Source: Collinsella sp. AK_207A
GTDB lineage: Bacteria > Actinomycetota > Coriobacteriia > Coriobacteriales > Coriobacteriaceae
Direction of reading: 5' to 3'
Assembly (NCBI RefSeq): GCF_902501965.1
Contig: NZ_CABWID010000015.1
Location: 62,001 to 126,000 of the forward strand
Length of the DNA stretch: 64,000 bases
Positions 8,600 through 16,064 of the stretch are shown piece by piece. A program made the translations under genes and the position numbers. A model generated the notes under the pieces. That model saw only the letters and a list, made by a program, of their open reading frames with translations, searched no databases and was not told the DNA's origin. Within the stretch, counting starts at the first letter, position 1. The number at the start of each line of letters is the position of its first letter.

Positions 8600-9583
8600 A
8601 TGACAGATTCGAAACCGTCCGTAGCGTTCATCGGCACCGGCATCATGGGCGCGCCCATAGCCGGTCATATCCTGGACGCTGGCTATCCGCTCACGGTGTA
8701 CAACCGTACCAAGGCCAAGGCAGACGACCTGGTTGCCCGCGGGGCCGCGTGGGCGGCGTCTCCCGCCGAGGCCGCGGCCGGCGCGGACGTGGTCTTCACC
8801 ATGGTGGGGTACCCCGAGGACGTGGAGGAGCTCTACCTGGCAAAGGACGGCCTGCTCGCTTCCTCAAAGCCCGGGGCAACGCTCATCGACCTCACGACCA
8901 GCTCGCCGGACCTCGCCCGTGATATCTCCAAGCTCGCCGAGGTCTCCGAGCGCCATGCCTTCGACTGCCCGGTCACGGGCGGCGAGCCCGGCGCGGTGGC
9001 GGGAACCCTTACGCTGATCTGCGGCGCCACCGAGGAGCAGGTGGAGCCTCTGCGACCGCTGCTCGAGACCTTCGGCGCGCAGATCTTCTGCTTTGGAGAG
9101 GCCGGCCGGGGGCAGGCGGCCAAGCTCTGCAACCAGGTGGCGCTTGCCTCGTCCATGGTCGGCATGGCCGACACGCTGGCGCTTGCAGAGCAGAGCGGCT
9201 TGGATGTGGACCTCACGCTCAAGATGATCCAGGACGGCACCGGCCGCACGGGGGCGCTCGAGTCGCTGGCGCCCAAGGCGCTCGCCGGGGACTACCAGCC
9301 GGCTTTTATGGTGGAGCACTTCCTGAAGGACATTCGCCTGGCGCTCTCGCTCGCCGAGGAGGAGGGCGGCCTTGCCCTGCCCGGCGCCGACACGGCGCTC
9401 TCGCTCTACGAGACGCTCGGTGCCATCGGCGGCGGCCGGATGGGCACGCAGGCCATCACGCTGCTGTACGCCGACGAGGCCACGGCCGCAGCGCAGGGGC
9501 TTGACTGGTCGCGCGTCCACCCGGGCGGGGACGACGCAGACGGCGTCACCGCCGCTTCGGCGCCCGAGCGGCCGGAGGCGTAA
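8600..9583 (+). CDS. NAD(P)-dependent beta-hydroxyacid dehydrogenase (GarR/HIBADH type)
   Basis: 327 aa. The N-terminal Rossmann motif FIGTGIMGAPIAGHILDAG matches the 3-hydroxyisobutyrate / tartronate semialdehyde reductase family. CPVTGGEPGAVAGTLTLICG is the substrate-binding motif and GQAAKLCNQV carries the catalytic lysine. A short acidic C-terminal extension follows the conserved helix. GAGGAG lies 5 nt before the ATG at 8600. The exact substrate cannot be read from the sequence. The gene is 5 nt from the next one, so it is probably an operon with two small unknown proteins. Confidence 0.87.
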   Translation: MTDSKPSVAFIGTGIMGAPIAGHILDAGYPLTVYNRTKAKADDLVARGAAWAASPAEAAAGADVVFTMVGYPEDVEELYLAKDGLLASSKPGATLIDLTTSSPDLARDISKLAEVSERHAFDCPVTGGEPGAVAGTLTLICGATEEQVEPLRPLLETFGAQIFCFGEAGRGQAAKLCNQVALASSMVGMADTLALAEQSGLDVDLTLKMIQDGTGRTGALESLAPKALAGDYQPAFMVEHFLKDIRLALSLAEEEGGLALPGADTALSLYETLGAIGGGRMGTQAITLLYADEATAAAQGLDWSRVHPGGDDADGVTAASAPERPEA

Positions 9584-9588
9584 GCGCC

Positions 9589-10005
9589 ATGGCCTTCATC
9601 ATTCTCTTCATCCTGCTCTTTGCCTTCAGCACGTTCGTCGGCTTTCAGGTGGGAACGCCCTTGGGCGAGCGCGCCCAGACCACGGCGGATTACTGGAAGA
9701 TGAACGCCGGGGCGATCGTCGCGGCGGTGCTGCTCACGCTGGTGTGTTCGAGTATGCCGCTTCTGTGGGCCGCCATCATCGGCATGCTCGCGGGCGCGAT
9801 CGCGGGAATGAAGATGTCGTTCGGAGAGTCCGTGGGTCCGTGGAAGGCCCACGACGAGTTTTTCAATGTCAACAAGGAGCATCGTCGTGCCGCAGAGGAG
9901 GGGGCGGGGGAGCGTCGCCGTGCCGCCAAGCGCGCGGGCAAGGACGCCCCCGAGCTCATCTCAACGGTGGGCGACGCGAACGATGCGGATGAGAACGTGA
10001 GGTAG
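9589..10005 (+). CDS. Small membrane protein, unknown
   Basis: 138 aa, not recognised. A hydrophobic N-terminal segment (MAFIILFILLFAFSTFVGFQ) and a second hydrophobic region near residues 42-70 (IVAAVLLTLVCSS, then AAIIGMLAGAIAGM) predict two to three membrane spans. A basic, Ala/Arg-rich cytoplasmic tail follows (RRAAEEGAGERRRAAKRAG). It is 5 nt after the dehydrogenase and 2 nt before the next gene, so it is co-transcribed. Codon use matches its neighbours, which supports it being real. Confidence 0.7.
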   Translation: MAFIILFILLFAFSTFVGFQVGTPLGERAQTTADYWKMNAGAIVAAVLLTLVCSSMPLLWAAIIGMLAGAIAGMKMSFGESVGPWKAHDEFFNVNKEHRRAAEEGAGERRRAAKRAGKDAPELISTVGDANDADENVR

Positions 10006-10007
10006 AT

Positions 10008-10703
10008 ATGGCAGAGATGAACGAGCACGAGCTCACGGACGAGGAGCGTCAGCAGCTGGAGCTGGTTACCGGTAATCCCGAGATGCTGGCTGGTATCGTC
10101 GGGGACCTTTCGGGCGCGAGCCGCCGCAAGCGTCAGACGGCGGCGCACGTGGTCGCCATCGTGGCGGAGTATCGGCCCGAGGCGCTCGACGCCCACGTGC
10201 CCGAGCTGCTGGATGCGCTCGCCCGGCCCGAGGCGCAGACGCGCTGGGAGATCCTGAACGCGCTCGCGATGCTCGTTTCCACGCATGCTAAGGAGATCGG
10301 CTCCGTCTACGAGGACGCCGAGGACGCGCTCTTCGACGAGGATTCCGCAACGCTGCGCTTGGCGGCGTTCCGCCTGCTGGCCGTGTGGGGCGGCACCGAG
10401 CGCCGTCGCTCCGAGAAGGTGTGGCCGATTCTCGAGGAAGCCATCCGCTGCTATCACGGCGACCTTGAGTATCGCGATATGCTCGGCTACCTGTACGAGT
10501 TCGCCGCGGGCAAGATCGATGGCAAGGTGGCCGCCGAGTTGGCCGGACGCCTGGCGTTCGACGCCGAGAGCGGTAAGGGCGCCTATATCCGTGCGCGCTC
10601 GTCCGAGATCTACGAGATGCTCGTCAAGCGCTTCAAGCTCGAGAAGCCCAAGCCGCGCGCACGCGTGACCAAGGAAGACGACGATACCAACGACGAGGAG
10701 TAG
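10008..10703 (+). CDS. HEAT-like helical repeat protein, unknown
   Basis: 231 aa, all-alpha by composition. It has repeated helix pairs such as RKRQTAAHVVAIVAEYRPEALDAHVPELLDALARPEAQTRWEILNALAML, shown here over several units; these resemble HEAT/ARM repeats. The C-terminus is Lys/Arg-rich and then acidic (EDDDTNDEE). Such proteins are usually binding scaffolds. Spacing of 2 nt from the small membrane protein and 10 nt from the isocitrate-type dehydrogenase gene indicates one operon. Function unknown. Confidence 0.7.
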   Translation: MAEMNEHELTDEERQQLELVTGNPEMLAGIVGDLSGASRRKRQTAAHVVAIVAEYRPEALDAHVPELLDALARPEAQTRWEILNALAMLVSTHAKEIGSVYEDAEDALFDEDSATLRLAAFRLLAVWGGTERRRSEKVWPILEEAIRCYHGDLEYRDMLGYLYEFAAGKIDGKVAAELAGRLAFDAESGKGAYIRARSSEIYEMLVKRFKLEKPKPRARVTKEDDDTNDEE

Positions 10704-10713
10704 GGGGCCGATT

Positions 10714-11808
10714 ATGGCACACGAGGTCGTACTCATTCCGGGTGATGGCATTGGACCCGAGATCACGGATGCCATGCGCCGCGTGGTGGAGGCCACGGGC
10801 GTGGAGATCGCCTGGCAGGTGGTGGATGCCGGCGCGGGCGTGATGGACGAGTATGGCACGCCGCTGCCCGAGCATGTGCTCGATGCCGTGGCAAAGACCA
10901 AGGTCGCCATCAAGGGTCCCATCACCACGCCGGTTGGTACCGGTTTCCGCAGCGTCAACGTGGCGCTTCGCAAGCACTTCGACCTGTATGCCTGCGTGCG
11001 CCCGTGCCTCTCCATGCCGGGCGACGGTTCGCGCTACCGCGACATCGACCTCGTGATCGTGCGCGAGAACACCGAGGACCTGTACGCCGGCATCGAGTTC
11101 GCCGAGGGCGCGCCCGAGGTCTCCGAGCTGGCTCAGCTGGTGGAGCGCTCCGGCCAGAAGCCGTTCCGCGCGGACTCCGCCATCAGCGTCAAGCCCATCA
11201 GCATCTCCGGCTCTCGCCGCATCGTGGAGTACGCGTTCGAGTACGCCCGCCGCTGCGGTCGCAAGCGGGTGACCGCGGTGCACAAGGCGAACATCATGAA
11301 GGAGACCGACGGCCTCTTCCTGCGCGTGGCGCGCGAGGTGGCCGAGCGCTACCCCGACATCGAGTTCAACGACAAGATCGTGGACGCCACCTGCATGGGG
11401 CTCGTGCAAGACCCCTACCAGTTCGACGTGCTCGTGCTGCCCAATCTGTACGGCGATATCGTCTCCGACCTGGGTGCCGGCTTGGTGGGCGGCCTCGGCA
11501 TGGCGCCGGGTGCCAACATCGGGCATGACGTGGCGATCTTCGAGGCCACGCACGGCTCTGCGCCGGACATTGCTGGCAAGGATATTGCCAACCCGACCGC
11601 CGAGATCCTCTCCGCGTGCATGATGCTCGACCATCTGGGCGAGCACGCGGCGGCCGAGCGCATCCGCGCGGCCGTGCGCGCCACATTGGCTGCAGGCGAG
11701 TCCGTGACGGTCGACGTGCGCCGCGCCCAGACCGGCAGCACGGAGGGCGCCGTCGGAACGCGCACCTTTGCCGACGCCGTGATCGCCGCCTTGGGGAACG
11801 GGGCGTAA
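10714..11808 (+). CDS. icd: NAD-type isocitrate dehydrogenase (IDH/IMDH family)
   Basis: 364 aa beta-decarboxylating dehydrogenase. LIPGDGIGPEITDAM is at the N-terminus. RSVNVALRKHFDLYACVRP holds the Ser-x-Asn arrangement that distinguishes isocitrate-using members from 3-isopropylmalate enzymes. VRENTEDLYAGIEF and the metal-binding aspartates in NLYGDIVSDLGAGLVGGLG are intact, and EATHGSAPDIAGKDIANP is the cofactor-binding motif. No citrate synthase, aconitase or leu genes are adjacent. A homoisocitrate or related substrate is possible but less likely. Confidence 0.85.
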   Translation: MAHEVVLIPGDGIGPEITDAMRRVVEATGVEIAWQVVDAGAGVMDEYGTPLPEHVLDAVAKTKVAIKGPITTPVGTGFRSVNVALRKHFDLYACVRPCLSMPGDGSRYRDIDLVIVRENTEDLYAGIEFAEGAPEVSELAQLVERSGQKPFRADSAISVKPISISGSRRIVEYAFEYARRCGRKRVTAVHKANIMKETDGLFLRVAREVAERYPDIEFNDKIVDATCMGLVQDPYQFDVLVLPNLYGDIVSDLGAGLVGGLGMAPGANIGHDVAIFEATHGSAPDIAGKDIANPTAEILSACMMLDHLGEHAAAERIRAAVRATLAAGESVTVDVRRAQTGSTEGAVGTRTFADAVIAALGNGA

Positions 11809-11822
11809 ATCAGGGGGATAGC

Positions 11823-12019
11823 GTAGGGGTTTCGTTTGGGCCGAGGAAAACCTGCCGATACCGTAGGGCTTTTTCGCTGCCGACGAAGTAGTGAGCATAT
11901 GGCAATATCGCCGACCTGCGGTTTTGGTACCGCGAGGGCGTCCGCTCCTGAGGAGGCCAGCGAAAACCCCTACAGCATCGCGTTGGTTTGAGCGCAAAGC
12001 CGTAAAGCCTTACGGTATC
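11823..12019 (+). repeat. Cluster of four short repeats in direct and inverted orientation
   Basis: The 346-bp gap between icd and the next gene contains four related units of consensus GTAGGGGTTTTCGCTGGC: 11823-11842 and 11863-11881 on the plus strand, 11955-11973 and about 12001-12015 on the minus strand. GATACCGTAGGGCTTT (11857-11872) is matched by its near reverse complement AAAGCCTTACGGTATC (12004-12019). The transcript could fold several ways. It resembles a REP/MITE-like intergenic repeat; no transposase is present. No other copy was noticed in this window. Confidence 0.55.
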
Positions 12020-12154
12020 CGCCGGTTTTGCCCTCTTGGCCCTGCCGTCACGGTTCATGAGGCCGGGCGGACGGCGCAAGAAAGGTTTAAGTGCAGTCAT
12101 TCGTTTGCCGGGGGTATGCTAGACCGGCTATGGATACAAAGAGAAAGGTTCCCC

Positions 12155-13288
12155 ATGGGTTTTATCCAGAAGAAGGATAAGAAGGACGAGATAGACGGTA
12201 TTCAGGTCATCGGCCGCGGCGAGGGGCCTGACGGGGTGGAGGAGAATTCCGTGGAGCTCGTTGCTGGCGAGTCCGCCGAGCATATCGCTGCAGGTACAAC
12301 GGCTGCCCAAGCAGAGGCCGAGGAACAGGCTCGCATGGTCGCCGACGCCGACGACGAGGCCCTGAAGGAGGGCATCGAGGACGCCGACGAAGATGACGAG
12401 GACGACATCGAGGAAGAAAGCGACCAAGAGGAGGAGGGTCCCGTGGCCAACGCAAAGCTTCCGCGCCGGCACGCGCTCTATATCATCGCCGCGATCGCCT
12501 GCGTGGTGATCGCAGGCATCGCCGGGTACTTCTTCGGGCACGGCGGCTTCGGCGCGAAGGGCACCGGTTCCGCCACGATCTCCGAGGACCAGCTGGATAC
12601 GCCTATCGCCAGCTATGCCTACAACGGAAAGACCTACGATGTGACGGCGCGTGAGGTCATCGAGGCGCAGTACAGCTTGGACAAAGCCAAGAACAGCGAC
12701 GGCAAGTACGCGGTGCCCTCGTCCGAGACCGTCATCTCGTACGTGCGCAACCAGCTGCTGCTGAAGGAGGCCGAGGGGCGCGGCATCAGCGTCTCGAGCA
12801 AGGAGCGTAAGGCGTACGCCAAGAACTCCATCGGCACCGACGACTACTCCGAGATGGCCAGCAGCTACGGTGTGACCGAGGACCAGGCCAAGCAGATCGT
12901 CAAGGAGAACGCAATCGTCAGCAAGCTCTACCAGCAGGTGGTGGGCGAGGACGCACCCACCGCTCCCACGGCGCCCACGCAGCCCGCGGATGGCAACACC
13001 GAGACGGCTTCCAAGGAGTATGCGGACTACATCATCAACCTTGCAGGGGATGAGTGGGACAGCTCCAAGGGCACCTGGGCTTCCGAGGATGGCCCCTACG
13101 CCCAGGCGTTGAAGGACCAGAGCTTCACGGCCGATTCCGCCACGTACGCCCAGGCGCAGATGGCCTACTACGTGGCCTACCAGCAGTACTCCAAGTCCGC
13201 CCAGTCCGTCCAGTCCAAGTGGAGCGATTTTGCCAACGGGCTCTACGGCAAGGCCAACCTGCAGATCTGGGGCCTGTACGTAGGCTAA
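12155..13288 (+). CDS. Membrane-anchored SurA/PrsA-N-like protein
   Basis: 377 aa. Residues 1-105 are an acidic cytoplasmic region with an Asp/Glu run (EDADEDDEDDIEEESDQEEE). One membrane span follows (HALYIIAAIACVVIAGIAGYF, about 108-128). The external part resembles the SurA_N/PrsA N-terminal chaperone region (YDVTAREVIEAQYSLDKA; SSETVISYVRNQLLLKEAEGRGI; TEDQAKQIVKENAIVSKLYQ). I see no parvulin PPIase domain, so it would be a chaperone-like rather than isomerase protein. The start at 12155 is set by GAGAAAGG; the frame upstream to 11891 runs through the repeat cluster. Confidence 0.7.
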   Translation: MGFIQKKDKKDEIDGIQVIGRGEGPDGVEENSVELVAGESAEHIAAGTTAAQAEAEEQARMVADADDEALKEGIEDADEDDEDDIEEESDQEEEGPVANAKLPRRHALYIIAAIACVVIAGIAGYFFGHGGFGAKGTGSATISEDQLDTPIASYAYNGKTYDVTAREVIEAQYSLDKAKNSDGKYAVPSSETVISYVRNQLLLKEAEGRGISVSSKERKAYAKNSIGTDDYSEMASSYGVTEDQAKQIVKENAIVSKLYQQVVGEDAPTAPTAPTQPADGNTETASKEYADYIINLAGDEWDSSKGTWASEDGPYAQALKDQSFTADSATYAQAQMAYYVAYQQYSKSAQSVQSKWSDFANGLYGKANLQIWGLYVG

Positions 13289-13297
13289 AAAACGGAC

Positions 13298-13326
13298 TTG
13301 CGCAGACGGCGGTTTCCACGTACTAT
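13298..13326 (+). promoter_or_regulatory. Promoter of tRNA-Thr
   Basis: TTGCGC (13298-13303) and TACTAT (13321-13326) are separated by exactly 17 bp. The transcript would start about 25 nt before the tRNA. Confidence 0.6.
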
Positions 13327-13357
13327 TAACAGCCGTCGATGCGAGTCGACCAGGAGC

Positions 13358-13433
13358 GCCAGTTTAGCTCAGTTGGTAGAGCACCGCTCTCGTAAAGCGG
13401 GGGTCATCAGTTCAAGTCTGATAACTGGCTCCA
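13358..13433 (+). tRNA. tRNA-Thr (anticodon CGT)
   Basis: The 76-nt cloverleaf folds fully: acceptor GCCAGTT/AACTGGC, D stem GCTC/GAGC, anticodon stem CCGCT/AGCGG with loop CTCGTAA (anticodon CGT, reading ACG), and T stem ATCAG/CTGAT with loop TTCAAGT. The discriminator T is followed by an encoded CCA. Confidence 0.97.
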
Positions 13434-13444
13434 TTGCATCAGAG

Positions 13445-13479
13445 GAACCAGAGGCACACAGTCTCTGGTTCTTTTTTTT
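13445..13479 (+). terminator. Intrinsic terminator of tRNA-Thr
   Basis: GAACCAGAG (13445-13453) pairs with CTCTGGTTC (13463-13471) and is followed by eight T residues. Confidence 0.93.
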
Positions 13480-13731
13480 GACCGCAACGGACCCGTGCAC
13501 CCTCTACCGCGTGCCGCCTGAGCGGCGAGTGTCTGGCACGTAGGTTCCGGAAACGGATCGGAAATCTATCAGAATTGATACCACCTCGACATTCAACACA
13601 AATTATCAAGCTCGAAACCGAACGGAAAACCGGGCCATTCGAGTGCGGTCGGCCAAATGGATGAAAAGGGGCCTTCCGAGGTGACAAACGCATAGAAAAG
13701 AGAAATATACAGGTAAAAGTCAAGGATGATG

Positions 13732-13762
13732 TTGAACGGTAGGTATTTCACCTTGAACGGTA
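13732..13762 (+). promoter_or_regulatory. Direct repeats TTGAACGGTA, 21 bp apart
   Basis: TTGAACGGTA occurs at 13732-13741 and 13753-13762, exactly 21 bp (two helical turns) apart. It lies upstream of the PTS promoter in the roughly 400-bp gap after tRNA-Thr. This placement fits an activator or cooperative regulator site. The rest of the gap (13480-13730) is relatively AT-rich, with nothing I can call. Confidence 0.4.
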
Positions 13763-13789
13763 AGAAATCGATTTCCATACGCCGTCAAA

Positions 13790-13848
13790 TTGACCCCATC
13801 GGGAAAGCTGATACCATGTTCACAGCTTATCACGTGGTTACTACCAGT
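13790..13848 (+). promoter_or_regulatory. PTS operon promoter and GntR-type operator
   Basis: TTGACC (13790-13795) and TACCAT (13812-13817) form a candidate promoter with a 16-bp spacer. Just downstream is GTGGTTACTACCAGT (13834-13848), whose core TGGT-TACT-ACCA is palindromic. The same core occurs at 18169-18180 in front of agaS. The adjacent GntR/UTRA gene is the likely binder (inference). Confidence 0.6.
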
Positions 13849-13881
13849 TGCGAAGTGGTCGCAACCGAAAGGGGAGCAGCG

Positions 13882-14322
13882 ATGATCGGATTCATTCTTA
13901 CAGGTCACGGTGACTTCTCGGTGGGCCTCAAGAGCGCCATCGATATGGTCGCGGGAGACCAGCCGGAGTTCGAGATCGTTCCCTTCGAGGGCAGTCAGGC
14001 CGCAACCTACGGCGATACCCTTCGCGATGCCATCTCCGCCATGCGCACCGAGTGCGATGGCGTGCTCGTGTTCGTTGACCTGCTGGGCGGCACGCCGTTC
14101 AACCAGGCCATGATGATCGCCAACGACATCGAGAACGTCGAGGTCGTCACCGGCACCAACCTGCCGATGCTCATCGAGCTGCTGCTTACCCGCAGCGGCG
14201 CCGCCGGCCTCGAGGACCTGGCCGCCCAGGCCGTGGCCGTGGGCCAGACCGGCATCGTGCACAAGTCCATCGCCTCCATCGGCGTCGCGCAGGCTGCCGA
14301 CGACGATGAGGACGGCATCTAA
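13882..14322 (+). CDS. PTS mannose-family EIIA component
   Basis: 146 aa soluble EIIA. MIGFILTGHGDFS places the phosphorylated histidine at residue 9, and LVFVDLLGGTPFNQAMMIA is a family signature. It accepts phosphate from HPr-His and passes it to EIIB. The ATG at 13882 is chosen for the AAGGGGAGCAGCG before it; the longer frame from 13726 covers the promoter and operator. Its stop TAA overlaps the ATG of the YajC-like gene (TAATG), which implies translational coupling. With agaS and nagA nearby, the substrate is probably GalNAc or galactosamine. Confidence 0.92.
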   Translation: MIGFILTGHGDFSVGLKSAIDMVAGDQPEFEIVPFEGSQAATYGDTLRDAISAMRTECDGVLVFVDLLGGTPFNQAMMIANDIENVEVVTGTNLPMLIELLLTRSGAAGLEDLAAQAVAVGQTGIVHKSIASIGVAQAADDDEDGI

Positions 14323-14603
14323 TGAGCGGCTTCTGGGGCAATGTGCTCGCTTCCTCGGTGGCGCTGCTCATCCTCTTCGCCATCATGGGCGTCGTGTACC
14401 TCCTCTACACGCGGAGCGGCATGAAGAAGAAGGCCAGCTACTTCGAGAAGATTCACACCGAACTGGCACCCGGACACGAGGTCATGTTCGGCGGCGGGAT
14501 CTTCGGCACGGTCAAGAGCGTCGATGGTGACGTCGTCCAGGTGAAGGTCCGCTCCGGTGCGGTCATGGACGTCTCGCGCTACGCGATCCAAGAGATCAAG
14601 TAG
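14322..14603 (+). CDS. YajC-like small membrane protein inside the PTS operon
   Basis: 93 aa. One N-terminal membrane span (VLASSVALLILFAIMGVVYLLYT) is followed by a soluble YajC-type domain (LAPGHEVMFGGGIFGTVKSVDGDVVQVKV). Genuine YajC accompanies SecDF; here the gene lies between EIIA and EIIB with a 1-nt overlap. YajC-like genes are known in some mannose-family PTS operons of Firmicutes, where their role is unclear. An accessory function in IIC/IID assembly is possible (inference). Confidence 0.85.
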   Translation: MSGFWGNVLASSVALLILFAIMGVVYLLYTRSGMKKKASYFEKIHTELAPGHEVMFGGGIFGTVKSVDGDVVQVKVRSGAVMDVSRYAIQEIK

Positions 14604-14696
14604 TCCCTCTCCCGACGCACGAAAGGCACTACGGGGATGCGCGATGCAGCCCCTCAAGCGATATCGGCAGTGCAGCATCTGAAAGGAATGGTTGAA

Positions 14697-15179
14697 ATGG
14701 CAGAGCCCAACATCCTCCTCACGCGTATCGACGCCCGTCTGATCCACGGCCAGGTTGCCACCCAGTGGAACTCCACCCTGGGTTCCAACCTCATCCTCGT
14801 GGCGAATGACGACGTAGCCAACAACACCATGCGTCAGAACCTCATGAAGATGGCCGCCCCCGCGGGCGTGGCCACGCGCTTCTTCTCGCTGCAGAAGACC
14901 ATCGACATCATCGGCAAGGCTTCGCCGAAGCAGAAGATTTTCATCGTGTGCGACTGCCCCGAAGATGTGCTGACACTCGCCAAGGGCGGTGTGCCCATTA
15001 AAAAGGTCAACATCGGCAATATGCATATGTCCGAAGGGAAGCGGCAGGTGGCCACCTCGGTGGCCGTGGACGACGCCGATGTCGCCGCTTTCCGCGAGCT
15101 GCAGGAAATGGGGGTGGAGCTGGAGATTAGGCGTGTTCCGAGCACGCCGGTGGAGGACATTAACAAGCTCTTTGCCTAA
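14697..15179 (+). CDS. PTS mannose-family EIIB component
   Basis: 160 aa. LLTRIDARLIHGQVATQW places the phosphorylated histidine at residue 17 from the ATG at 14697. VNIGNMHMSEGKRQVATSVAVDD and a C-terminal region ending PVEDINKLFA are typical of sorbose/mannose IIB. AAAGGA lies 9 nt before this ATG; the earlier ATG at 14688 abuts that site and is unlikely to be used. It transfers phosphate to the sugar during import through IIC/IID. Confidence 0.93.
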   Translation: MAEPNILLTRIDARLIHGQVATQWNSTLGSNLILVANDDVANNTMRQNLMKMAAPAGVATRFFSLQKTIDIIGKASPKQKIFIVCDCPEDVLTLAKGGVPIKKVNIGNMHMSEGKRQVATSVAVDDADVAAFRELQEMGVELEIRRVPSTPVEDINKLFA

Positions 15180-15266
15180 GAGCGGTCCTCTGTTGCGCGC
15201 GGTTCCGAGACGCGCGCACGTATCTACACGTTGTCTTACGTACAACATTTGAAAGGAGGAGCAACG

Positions 15267-16064
15267 ATGGAATTCAATTTTGTACAGGTCATCCTGGTCT
15301 TCATCGTCACGTTTATCGCGGCTATCGACCAGTTCGACTTCACGGAGTCCCTGTATCAGCCCATCGTAACCGGTCCGATCATCGGCGCCATCCTCGGCGA
15401 CATGAACACCGGCCTCGTGGTCGGTGGTACCTACCAGCTCATGACGATCGGTAACATGCCGATTGGTGGCGCTCAGCCGCCTAACGCGGTCATCGGTGGC
15501 ATTCTCGCCGCCGTCTTCGCGTGCTCGCTCGGCATGGAGCCGACGGCCGCCACGGCTGCCGCCATCCCGTTCGCCCTGCTGGGCCAGTACGGCGTCACCC
15601 TGTTCTTCACCCTTCGTGCCCCGCTCATGGAGTCCTTCCGCGACGCGGCCATCAAGGCTGATACCAAGCGCATCACCGTGCTGACGATCATCTCCGAGGT
15701 CATCCTCGGCCTGATCTTCGCCGTGATCGTGACCCTGTTCTTCGTTGCTGGCCAGGGCGTTGGCCAGGCTGTCGTCGACGCCATCCCCGCGTGGCTCAAC
15801 ACCGGCCTGTCCGCTGCTGGTGGCATGATGCGCTTCGTCGGCTTCGCTATCCTGCTGAAGATCATGATGAACCGCGACATGTGGGCCTTCTTCCTGCTCG
15901 GCTTCGCTCTCACGAACATCGTGGCCGCGATCCCCGATCTGTCGAGCCCCACGCTTCTGATCATGGCCCTCATCGGCTTTGGTATCGCCTTCTGGGACTT
16001 CCAGCAGCAGACCGAGCTCAAGGGCGCAATTGCTGATGGAGGTGACATGAGCGATGGCATCTAA
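15267..16064 (+). CDS. PTS mannose-family EIIC permease
   Basis: 265 aa, multi-spanning membrane protein. QFDFTESLYQPIVTGPIIGAILGD, GLVVGGTYQLMTIG and GGAQPPNAVIGGILA are hallmark mannose/fructose/sorbose IIC sequences. A strong AAAGGAGG site precedes the ATG. It overlaps the IID gene by 10 nt, so IIC and IID are made together as the membrane channel of the transporter. Confidence 0.94.
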   Translation: MEFNFVQVILVFIVTFIAAIDQFDFTESLYQPIVTGPIIGAILGDMNTGLVVGGTYQLMTIGNMPIGGAQPPNAVIGGILAAVFACSLGMEPTAATAAAIPFALLGQYGVTLFFTLRAPLMESFRDAAIKADTKRITVLTIISEVILGLIFAVIVTLFFVAGQGVGQAVVDAIPAWLNTGLSAAGGMMRFVGFAILLKIMMNRDMWAFFLLGFALTNIVAAIPDLSSPTLLIMALIGFGIAFWDFQQQTELKGAIADGGDMSDGI

